From Actinobacteria bacterium HGW-Actinobacteria-6 (GTDB lineage: Bacteria > Actinomycetota > Coriobacteriia > Anaerosomatales > Anaerosomataceae), in contig PHEU01000016.1 in NCBI GenBank assembly GCA_002841295.1, forward strand, positions 1 through 55,351: a DNA stretch of 55,351 nucleotides, written 5' to 3'. The notes under the pieces are model-generated. The model was not told where the DNA came from. It did no database searches and saw only the letters and a program-made list of their open reading frames with translations. Position numbers and translations under genes: made by a program. Below are positions 7,970 through 14,415 of this stretch, piece after piece. Positions within the stretch are counted from its first letter, which is position 1. Each line of letters opens with the position of its first letter.

Positions 7970-8518
7970 TCAGGCCGTCCCAACATGCGTGGTATCGACG
8001 ACCCAGCGACCAATGAATGCGAACAGGATGAGGACGACACCCGTGATCCATGCCCCCGTAGGATTCGGGAGGGTCACATAGAGCGCAAGCACGATGCCGG
8101 CGCTCACGAGGATGCCAGCGAGCAGGTAGAACACTCGCATCCCATAGAGCGTCACGAACGGCAGGTAGTGCGCCCCGAGAACGATCATGAATGCAGGATA
8201 GAACCACTCGGGCCGGTAGAGCGCGGCCGCGCCCACAACCGGCAGGCTGAGCGGCAAGACGAACGCAACCTGCATTCCCAGCCGGTTGAACGGATTCTCC
8301 TGAGAGATCTTCGCTGGACGACCGATCAGCTTCAGCCCGAGCAACGTCAGAGGATAGATAAAGAACCCGCCAACTATGAGTAGGCCGATAGCCCAGTAAT
8401 CCGTACCCCATGTCGCCAGACCGGCGGAGGCCAACCATAGAATCCCTGAGACCAGCTGACCCATGAAGCCACCGAGCAGGGAGGTTCTCATCTCAAGTTG
8501 AGCTTCTGCGACAGTCAT
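7970..8518 (-). CDS. Multi-pass membrane protein (DUF7010-like)
   Basis: 182 aa. The N-terminus (EAQLEMRTSLLGGFMGQLVSG) followed by six hydrophobic segments and a polar loop IGRPAKISQENPFNRLG agree with my recollection of the DUF7010 family, which has no known function. It ends 71 bases before ybjQ on the same strand, and the two probably share a transcript and a cassette. The family name is from memory and less certain than the membrane prediction. Confidence 0.65.
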   Translation of the reverse strand: MTVAEAQLEMRTSLLGGFMGQLVSGILWLASAGLATWGTDYWAIGLLIVGGFFIYPLTLLGLKLIGRPAKISQENPFNRLGMQVAFVLPLSLPVVGAAALYRPEWFYPAFMIVLGAHYLPFVTLYGMRVFYLLAGILVSAGIVLALYVTLPNPTGAWITGVVLILFAFIGRWVVDTTHVGTA

Positions 8519-8657
8519 GTCCCCGATTCCAGCTATCGTCTCTGTGCCCCAGCGCCCACCGCGCGCATCACTTCATGAAACAACGCACGCGCCGTCGGCT
8601 GTTGCCCGTATGTCAATTCTACACTGCAACGAAGACCTCTGGAGTACCAGACTCGGC

Positions 8658-9046
8658 ATGTACCACCCTCGCCGAGCGAGCGCGCTCATCGACTCACGAG
8701 AGAGCAGCGGACCTGCGCGGCTGCACTACTTCGACTGGGTGCCCGGCACGCTGCGGGGGCCGGGTTCACGCTCGAATCGACGGCTCGCGCGATTTCGATC
8801 CTCGACAGCTACATCTATGGCTTCGGTCGACAGCAGCTCAACCTGTCTGCCGGACCCGACATGGAGCCGGAGGAAATCGCCGAGGCATTCCTACAAGCAA
8901 TACCTGCCGAGGAATACCCTCACCTCAGGGAGATGGTCGTCAGGTACGCGCTGAACGCGGACCACGACGAGAGTGCGGACTTCGAGTTCGGGCTCAACCT
9001 CATCCTGGACGGACTCGAGCGGCTTTTGGATCCAGCCAAGAGCTAG
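8658..9046 (+). pseudogene. TetR-family regulator, truncated and frameshifted remnant
   Basis: The C-terminal ligand-binding part of a TetR protein is spread over two frames. Frame 3 gives SALIDSRESSGPARLHYFDW up to the GGGGG run at 8755-8759. Frame 2 then continues as AGFTLESTARAISILDSYIY through FEFGLNLILDGLERLL to a TAG at 9044-9046. The order and spacing match the intact TetR at 16143-16880 (SRDRTGPDSLAYVDRVLG, AGFSPAAAANAF, LDSYLYGF, FEFGLGLILDGLERQL). No helix-turn-helix domain can be found upstream. It lies on the opposite strand to the cassette genes and ends just before attC1. Confidence 0.75.
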
Positions 9047-9054
9047 ACCTTTCG

Positions 9055-9141
9055 GGCTAACATGTTTGCGCTTCAGCCGCGAACGAGCGGCCGCCTCTCA
9101 GCCTAGCGCCTGCGTGAGTCGGCTGGAAGCGCGGGTTAGAT
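9055..9141 (-). other. Integron attC site 1
   Basis: 87 bp. On the plus strand it runs from CTAAC (9057-9061) to GTTAGAT (9135-9141, a perfect GTTRRRY; ATCTAAC on the coding strand). The arms GCGCTT/AAGCGC and CAGCCG/CGGCTG pair, leaving an unpaired T and G on the plus strand between the blocks, the extrahelical bases that define attC bottom-strand folding. It follows the 3' end of the ATPase gene, with 61 bases between. Confidence 0.87.
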
Positions 9142-9202
9142 TCTGGACACTCTGCGAAGCCGAGGCACTGCGGGCGCCTTCTTGGCGGAATCAAGGCCAG
9201 CG

Positions 9203-11320
9203 CTACGACGCCAAGACCGACATGCCCACCAGCCCCGCTATGGCCTTGTCGCACTCGTCTATCACGTATTGCGGGACGGTCTGATACTTCCGTGGGTTCA
9301 GTTGATAGATGTAGTCGTTCTCTATGTGAAACGCCTCGTTGATGAACTTGCGAACAACATCGGATTCGATGGCGTCGTCCTTGCCGTGAAACAGAATTCG
9401 ATAGAGGTGCAACTTCTCGTAGTTGCTGACAGTGTTCGAATACAGCTCCCGCAACTGCCCATCATCTGTCGCCATAGCCAGCACTGCATCGTAGTCGAAG
9501 CCAGCCACGCATGATGCGATTTCACCGGTGCCCACGCTGATTTGTTCCGGGGTCATCGGAGGGCCCCCATCCACCCTCTTGTCGATCGGGATTGCGCGCT
9601 TGTGAAAGATGTTGGAAATCAGCTGGTAGCCGTCGCCCTTCTCGCCCATCACCTCGAGCTTGCGCCTCAAGTAGACCAGCTTACTGAGTATGTGCTGCGC
9701 TTGCGCAATATTCGTGTCAGCGACCGCCAAGAACGACGAGATGTCCGCTTTCGTGATCTCGATCTCCTGTAGGACACCGCCCGAATTCTCCAGGAAGGCC
9801 GCATACGTAGGCGCGAAGCGGTCGGAGTGGTGAAACACCATGTCCACTATCGGCTCGAAGTCGTGCGTCAACAGCAACACTGTCTTCCCGCGCAGGCTCC
9901 TCGACTTGCGGAACAGCATGTCCACGATCGCGTACTTCTTGTTCTTGTCAAACGATGAGATAGGGTCATCCAGCACAACAAGATCAGGGTCTTCCTTGAG
10001 CACGTGGTACATGAAGAGAACCAGGGCAAAGGCGTTGCGCTCGCCGAAGCTCAAATGAGCCTTGGCGTCTTCTATAGGATCGTCGAGATCGTCGTGAACG
10101 AGCCTCAGCCTATGCTCGCCGCCCTCAACTGCCGTGATGTTCACCGAGTACTTGTAGCCGGCGTTCTTCAAGAAGGCGTTGATCTCTCCGCGGTTACTAT
10201 CGACGAGTCGCGCTATCAACGCCTCTTGCCTCCTGACGCAGCCTTGTAGCTCGCCAGCTCTTGCGCGAACTCCTTCAAGTGAGTGGTTCACCTTCTCGAC
10301 CATTGCCTCGGTGCTGTCTGACTTGAGATGAGGAAAGAGCTGGAGATCAATGACATACGAGTCGAGTCGTTCCATAATCTCGTCGGCGTCTTTGAGCGAA
10401 CTAAAGCCGATGTTCTGCGCTTGCTCGAACCTCCGATTCAGCCGGTCGATCTGTTCCCTGACCTGCGCCAAGTAGCTTGTCTCGTCGTCCGTGTATCCGT
10501 CGACGTTCGCAACGAATCCTTCGATGACATGCTTGGTGTCATCGGAGAAGTACTGGCTTAGTCGCTGGAACACCGCGACCATCTTGTTCAGACTCTCTAC
10601 GGCCTTGCTGTCATAGACCTCAGAAATCTTTCTGATGGTGTCCTTCTTCGCGGCAATTCCGCCAATGCAGTACGGGCAATTGTCCGAGATGTCGATGAAC
10701 GATTTGCCATCAAGTTGCCATTTCACCCATTTGAAGTTGTCCGACCCTTGGATGTACTGCTCGTACGCCTCCAGGCCTTCCGGTATGTTGTCGACCTTGT
10801 TGCCGCCCTTGAGTGCCTTCGCAATCGGACTAGATGCGTGTATGCCAGACTTCGTTGGTCGGCCAAAGCCACCGCTCAACTCTGTGAGATCCGCCCTAAA
10901 GGCAGCAATCTGTTCGTCCTCAGAGAGAAGCAGCTTGATCTCTTCTACAAGCGACTCAATCTGCCGGACGCCGTCTTCGTACGCTGCATCACGAATGAAG
11001 ACCTCGAAGCTTCCCTTGAGAAGCTCACCGGGCAAGAAGACGAACTCGTCCACATAGGACTCGTCGAAGATGCGTACGCTGACTGCCGAATCGGTGCCCC
11101 GAACTACCGGAGCTGCGTCAGGCTGCCCCATGTTCTTGAAAGCGGCGAGGGCCAGCAGGTTGTTGCGACCTTCTGTCCGGTCGGTAATCGAATACTCGAT
11201 CGCCTTCGCCAAGGTTGTCTTGCCGGTCCCGTTGATTGCGTACTTGATGTTGAGCGAGCCATCGACGATAGCGACACACCCCTCGTCGATGTTGTTGCAG
11301 TTCCGTACTTCGATGTCCAT
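9203..11320 (-). CDS. Rad50/RloC-like AAA ATPase with zinc hook, cassette-borne
   Basis: 705 aa. Walker A is AINGTGKT (28-35), the ABC signature LSFGERN (423-429), Walker B DLVVLDDP (447-454) and the switch histidine H486 (LLLTHD). Helical arms flank CPYC at 215-218, a CxxC at the place of a Rad50-type zinc hook. This architecture is that of AAA_13/RloC/PrrC-like proteins, several of which act in phage restriction through a C-terminal effector. The 200-residue C-terminus contains the conserved-looking RKFINEAFHIENDYIYQLNP but I cannot identify a nuclease triad. The start is 13 bases from attC2 with a G-run as ribosome site. Defence function is inferred. Confidence 0.8.
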   Translation of the reverse strand: MDIEVRNCNNIDEGCVAIVDGSLNIKYAINGTGKTTLAKAIEYSITDRTEGRNNLLALAAFKNMGQPDAAPVVRGTDSAVSVRIFDESYVDEFVFLPGELLKGSFEVFIRDAAYEDGVRQIESLVEEIKLLLSEDEQIAAFRADLTELSGGFGRPTKSGIHASSPIAKALKGGNKVDNIPEGLEAYEQYIQGSDNFKWVKWQLDGKSFIDISDNCPYCIGGIAAKKDTIRKISEVYDSKAVESLNKMVAVFQRLSQYFSDDTKHVIEGFVANVDGYTDDETSYLAQVREQIDRLNRRFEQAQNIGFSSLKDADEIMERLDSYVIDLQLFPHLKSDSTEAMVEKVNHSLEGVRARAGELQGCVRRQEALIARLVDSNRGEINAFLKNAGYKYSVNITAVEGGEHRLRLVHDDLDDPIEDAKAHLSFGERNAFALVLFMYHVLKEDPDLVVLDDPISSFDKNKKYAIVDMLFRKSRSLRGKTVLLLTHDFEPIVDMVFHHSDRFAPTYAAFLENSGGVLQEIEITKADISSFLAVADTNIAQAQHILSKLVYLRRKLEVMGEKGDGYQLISNIFHKRAIPIDKRVDGGPPMTPEQISVGTGEIASCVAGFDYDAVLAMATDDGQLRELYSNTVSNYEKLHLYRILFHGKDDAIESDVVRKFINEAFHIENDYIYQLNPRKYQTVPQYVIDECDKAIAGLVGMSVLAS

Positions 11321-11333
11321 GGCCCCCCCATGA

Positions 11334-11420
11334 ATCTAACGTATTTGCGCATCAGCTGCGGCTTCTGCGCCCTCAACAAGTCCAGCGCTCCTGGCCGTCA
11401 GCTGGATGCGCGGGTTAGGC
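11334..11420 (-). other. Integron attC site 2
   Basis: 87 bp bounded by ATCTAAC (11334-11340, perfect RYYYAAC) and GTTAGGC (11414-11420, perfect GTTRRRY). The left arm GCGCATCAGCTGCGG pairs with CCGTCAGCTGGATGCGC, leaving an unpaired T and G on the plus strand, as in canonical attC sites. The TAA stop of the zinc-ribbon gene (11415-11417) is inside the site. Confidence 0.93.
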
Positions 11421-11981
11421 CTCAGTTCCCGGCCGGGTCTGGTTGCGCAGGTTCTTCTGAATCTTGCGCTCAACCTGGCTTTCCACGTCATATTGCGACC
11501 CACGAAGAGGACCGACTTTGTGGCCGCAGTCGTCGCACTCGAACATGGTCGTGTCCGGGTCAGTCCAGCTGGTATGGGTTACCGGACGAATCTGGTAGTC
11601 GCAGGCGGGACAGAACACCGATAGATCGTAGATTGTGCCGTCGCGCCCATACTTCCAACGCCAAACGAGCCCAAGGAACCTATCCTCAACATACTTGTGT
11701 ACGACTGGTGTTGTGTCGCCTGCCGAAGTGGTCAGTGCGGCCCAAAGCAGCATCACGCCAACCACGACTACTGCCAGCACGCAAATGCCCATCAACAGGA
11801 GAATCCAGTTGGCGACAGTCGACGCTGCTGTGGTCCAAGACGCAGCGGATGCGAAGGTGCGTCCGACGGCCGGCCACAGTCCCTTGACCTGGGCCCACAC
11901 CGATAGGCCCACGGCGACTAGAAGCGCGGCAATCACGGCGCTCCACACGGGGTCCTTCCAGATTCGCCTGAGCAACTGCAT
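11415..11981 (-). CDS. Membrane protein with C-terminal zinc ribbon, cassette-borne
   Basis: 188 aa. Two transmembrane segments (about residues 12-30 and 57-83) are followed by a soluble domain with two CxxC pairs, C124/C127 (CPAC) and C149/C152 (CDDC), spaced as in a zinc ribbon. The C-terminus is charged and probably helical. No family is recognised. GGGGGCGAA before the ATG at 11981 serves as ribosome site. The gene starts 17 bases after attC3 and its stop lies within attC2, so it fills a single-gene cassette of about 0.67 kb. Confidence 0.75.
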   Translation of the reverse strand: MQLLRRIWKDPVWSAVIAALLVAVGLSVWAQVKGLWPAVGRTFASAASWTTAASTVANWILLLMGICVLAVVVVGVMLLWAALTTSAGDTTPVVHKYVEDRFLGLVWRWKYGRDGTIYDLSVFCPACDYQIRPVTHTSWTDPDTTMFECDDCGHKVGPLRGSQYDVESQVERKIQKNLRNQTRPGTEA

Positions 11982-11998
11982 TTCGCCCCCAATCGTAG

Positions 11999-12087
11999 GC
12001 CTAACGTATTAGCGCATCAGCTGCGCGCCATTAACTTCTCTGCCAAGCTGACGACTCCTGCGCGTCAGCTGTATGCGCGGGTTAGGT
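11999..12087 (-). other. Integron attC site 3
   Basis: 89 bp bounded by GCCTAAC (11999-12005) and GTTAGGT (12081-12087), both perfect cores. The arms GCGCAT/ATGCGC, CAGCTG/CAGCTG and CGCG/CGCG pair and leave two unpaired T residues on the plus strand. It starts 17 bases upstream of the zinc-ribbon gene and ends six bases before the stop codon of the next gene at 12094. Confidence 0.93.
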
Positions 12088-12093
12088 GCGTGA

Positions 12094-12570
12094 CTACCAC
12101 CAGCGCGTGGTCTTGCTCGTGAACTCGAAACGCATGATCGACGGGTCCTCACGGTACCGCTCCAACCAAGGCTTCGACATCGCCCAACTTGATGCCGACT
12201 TGCCCACGGGATGAATCTCAAGCAGGTGTTCCATCGATGTGATGAAGCAACTGATGGTGTCCGCAGCGTCAACCACGACAGCGAAGTACGGCAGACAGCC
12301 GAAGGCATCGCACGCGGCCCTCGCCTTGTCGAAGTTGTCTGAAGTGATGGAAACGTTCGTGCCCTCGGTCCCGACATTGCGAGAGCGGCTCTTGACCGAC
12401 ACGCCCATCACTTCGCCCGTATGCGGGTTCTTGGCGATGATGTCGATTCCGGTGTGGTCAACGTTGGCGCACTCGAAGCCATACTTCGAGAGCCAGTAGA
12501 GGACGAGTGACTCCGCGAAGTCACCCGTAATCTTGGAGTGCCGTGAGCTCTTACTGAGTTCCACTGTCAC
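12094..12570 (-). CDS. PD-(D/E)XK nuclease-like protein with altered motif, cassette-borne
   Basis: 158 aa. The fold pattern of Hjc/restriction-type nucleases is visible: E20 in a first helix (GDFAESLVLYWLSKYGF), D43 in GIDIIAK, then the strand VMGVSVKSR. The usual (D/E)xK is S58-V-K60 here, so one acidic ligand is missing. It may be a variant nuclease or a non-catalytic DNA-binding protein. The start is GTG at 12570, four bases from the attC4 core; AGGT from the GTTAGGT core appears to supply the ribosome site. The stop TAG is next to attC3. Confidence 0.65.
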   Translation of the reverse strand: MTVELSKSSRHSKITGDFAESLVLYWLSKYGFECANVDHTGIDIIAKNPHTGEVMGVSVKSRSRNVGTEGTNVSITSDNFDKARAACDAFGCLPYFAVVVDAADTISCFITSMEHLLEIHPVGKSASSWAMSKPWLERYREDPSIMRFEFTSKTTRWW

Positions 12571-12573
12571 TGC

Positions 12574-12672
12574 ACCTAACGTTCTTGGGCATCACCAGCG
12601 GCGCGCCCGGATTCCCTAGAGCCCGAGTCTACCGCACATAGCGCGCCGTCTGTGTGGATGCCCGGGTTAGAC
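12574..12672 (-). other. Integron attC site 4
   Basis: 99 bp bounded by ACCTAAC (12574-12580) and GTTAGAC (12666-12672), both perfect cores. The outer arms GGGCATC/GATGCCC pair; inner pairing CACCAG/CTGTGTG is imperfect and GGCGCGC/GCGCGCC pair again nearer the loop. It differs more from the other sites in its arms, so its cassette probably came from another source. Confidence 0.9.
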
Positions 12673-13352
12673 CGGGCCACCGCGGCAACCGCATAGTCCC
12701 ATGTGACCGCTCGAATGCCGTAGCGACCGGAGACGGGTTTGGCACGCAGCCAATACACACTCATGACGAAGGAGTACGCGGCAAGTGCCATGTACGCCCA
12801 CTGCCCGCCGAACTGAGGGGCGGACAGGGCGATGCGCATGATGAGGCCCATCGAGCCGCCGAGCACACAGCCCAACACCACGTAGAAGGAGGGATGGTCG
12901 TAGTCGAGCGGCTCGTGCACGAAGGCTCGAGATGCCGCGATATCGCTCGAGCACAAGCAGCCCCAAAACGACTCGCTGTCCTCGAGACCGTTCACGTATA
13001 CCGCTGGGCCATCGTCGATGCTCAACTTGATCTCCCGGATCACGCCGGCTGTGGTCCTCTTTGCCTGTGCGTGCCGTATGGAGTGCAGCTGGTACTCATG
13101 GCTGGAACGAAGATCGGTGCGGGTCAGCGTGGTGTGGCCGATATTCCAGGTCGTGCTGGCGAATTTGCGATTTCCGGCAGCCAGCCAGACGCGGGATGCG
13201 ACGAACAGTGCTGAGAGGCACAGGACTCCGGCAAGCAATTCGCGATAGTGCGCCGCGAACAGGTCGGCCGAGACGATGGCAAATGCGAGGACAGTGCTCA
13301 CCCCAAGGCGTTCGAAGGCCTTCTCGCGCCGCCGAAGCTCATACGAGGACAT
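12576..13352 (-). CDS. Membrane protein of unknown function, cassette-borne
   Basis: From ATG at 13352 the product is 258 aa. Two hydrophobic segments near the N-terminus (about 17-50) and two near residues 155-205 flank a soluble domain of about 100 residues. No family is recognised. The frame has no stop before the attC: it reads through the whole site, and the TAG used (12576-12578) is the complement of the CTA within the ACCTAAC core. About 31 C-terminal residues are therefore encoded by attC4. A start at 13475 would run through the array edge and is unlikely. No good ribosome site is seen for 13352, so the start is uncertain. Confidence 0.55.
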   Translation of the reverse strand: MSSYELRRREKAFERLGVSTVLAFAIVSADLFAAHYRELLAGVLCLSALFVASRVWLAAGNRKFASTTWNIGHTTLTRTDLRSSHEYQLHSIRHAQAKRTTAGVIREIKLSIDDGPAVYVNGLEDSESFWGCLCSSDIAASRAFVHEPLDYDHPSFYVVLGCVLGGSMGLIMRIALSAPQFGGQWAYMALAAYSFVMSVYWLRAKPVSGRYGIRAVTWDYAVAAVARSNPGIHTDGALCAVDSGSRESGRAAGDAQER

Positions 13353-13411
13353 CGTGAACGAACAATCGTCCTCACTGACCGCTTGCACCCGGCCCCCGTC
13401 CCTGCTGTTCG

Positions 13412-13480
13412 GTCTAACTAATCCCGGTACGCAGTCTGTGTATCGCCCAAAATCCCCCTCGGGCTTTTCCATCATATCCC
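13412..13480 (-). other. Upstream edge of the cassette array, possible attI or attC half-site
   Basis: GTCTAAC (13412-13418; GTTAGAC on the coding strand) is a perfect core at the 5' edge of the first cassette. No attC arms are seen to its right. It may be an attI-like site or a half attC left after loss of a cassette. The stretch 13353-13685 has no gene that I can support; it holds this core, a weak GCCC/GGGC hairpin at about 13450-13475, and the terminator at 13632-13656. Confidence 0.4.
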
Positions 13481-13631
13481 ACCTACCGCGCTACACAAGA
13501 AGAACCCGCCCCATCTCGGTTCTGCCCTTATGCAGTCCATGTAAGCCCGACAGTTGCGCACCTACATTGGTGCTTACACTCACCCGCGCACGCGATACCC
13601 GTACATCACGGTCGTTCAAAGCACCGCAAAC

Positions 13632-13656
13632 GGGGCGGACCACCTCGGTCCGCCCC
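13632..13656 (-). terminator. Terminator of the carbonic anhydrase gene
   Basis: A perfect 9-bp stem GGGGCGGAC/GTCCGCCCC with a 7-base loop, 29 bases after the carbonic anhydrase stop on the minus strand. Only a short T-run (TTT after one G) follows on that strand. It separates this gene from the cassette array. Confidence 0.7.
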
Positions 13657-13685
13657 GCGTCATGCCACCCAAAGTCCCAGTCCCG

Positions 13686-14279
13686 CTACTCGGCGGTGTC
13701 CCAGTTGACCTCGCCGTTGTCGAGGATGTACTTCGCACCGATGAGCTTGAGTTCTTTGCCCTTGAGCGCCTCTTCGATGATCGGGCTCTTCGCGAGAAGC
13801 TTGAGCATCCGGTCCACGTTCATGTCGGCGGCCGTCTCGGCGATCTGGGCGTCGCCCTTGGCACCGGACGCCTTCGCAGCGGTCACAGAGGGCTTGAGCT
13901 TCGCCAAGATCGATCCGATGCTTCCGGGCGCCTTGCCTCCAGCGACCGCTGCCTTCACGGCACCGCATCCCTGGTTGCCCATGACGACCACGAGCGGGCT
14001 GCCGAGATGCTCAACCGCGTACTCGACACTCCCGAGCGCAACCGGGTCGATAACGTTGCCGGCGACGCGAATCACAAAGATATCGCCCACGCCCTGGTCG
14101 AAGAGCAGCTCAGCCGGCACGCGAGAGTCGCTGCACGTCACGATGGCCGCAAACGGCGCCTGTCCCTTCGCAAGCTCCTTGAGGTTGGCGTCGCTGAAGT
14201 CCTTGACGGTGATCTCATCGGAGACGAACCGATCGTTGCAAGCGCAAGCCCCATCAACACGACAACGCCAACGTGCCAT
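13686..14279 (-). CDS. Beta-carbonic anhydrase-like protein, altered zinc site and likely frameshifted N-terminus
   Basis: 197 aa in this frame. CSDSRVP (C49, D51, R53) is the first zinc-ligand/catalytic-dyad motif of beta-class carbonic anhydrases. The second motif, normally HxxC, reads GNQGCGAV: N102 replaces the ligand histidine while C105 is kept. Activity (CO2 hydration) is therefore doubtful. The N-terminus in this frame (MARWRCRVDGACAC) is not family-like. In another frame, a TTG at 14296 with GGGGAGG eight bases upstream starts MKLRKAWHVGVVVLMGLALA, a good lipoprotein-type signal peptide; joining near 14238-14250 would place C-N-D-R-F after LAL(A). A one-base indel, or a sequencing error, would explain this. 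Confidence 0.8.
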   Translation of the reverse strand: MARWRCRVDGACACNDRFVSDEITVKDFSDANLKELAKGQAPFAAIVTCSDSRVPAELLFDQGVGDIFVIRVAGNVIDPVALGSVEYAVEHLGSPLVVVMGNQGCGAVKAAVAGGKAPGSIGSILAKLKPSVTAAKASGAKGDAQIAETAADMNVDRMLKLLAKSPIIEEALKGKELKLIGAKYILDNGEVNWDTAE

Positions 14280-14415
14280 GCTTTCCTAAGCTTCAACCCA
14301 CGAACCTCCCCATGATCGACATGATGCGTACCGAGGGAGATTCGCCTGCGTCAAGCCAACCCCTGCAGAGTTCGCTCGCAATGAACGAACCTCACGCATC
14401 CCCGAGAGACGGGCG

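Larger units (their letters stand above)
7526..13418 (-). mobile_element. Integron gene-cassette array without an integrase in the window
   Basis: Four intact attC sites and one decayed one alternate with minus-strand genes, each site beginning at or just after the 3' end of a gene. Site spacing gives cassettes of about 1.5, 2.2, 0.67, 0.58 and 0.75 kb. The unpaired bases of the attC stems lie on the plus strand, so the cassette top strand is the minus strand, agreeing with gene direction. The upstream end of the array is near 13412-13418. No tyrosine recombinase with the IntI-specific patch is encoded in the window, so this is a CALIN or a distal part of a larger integron. Confidence 0.8.

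Noticed and set aside
10715-11887. Plus-strand frame of 390 codons across two cassettes
   Set aside because: It passes through attC2 and two minus-strand genes, with no ribosome site and no recognisable domain.
13276-14289. Long plus-strand open frame (337 codons) opposite the cassette edge and the carbonic anhydrase gene
   Set aside because: It runs antisense to the carbonic anhydrase and across a terminator and the array edge, and its product is Ser/Thr/Pro-rich without domain signatures. High GC leaves many such frames open.
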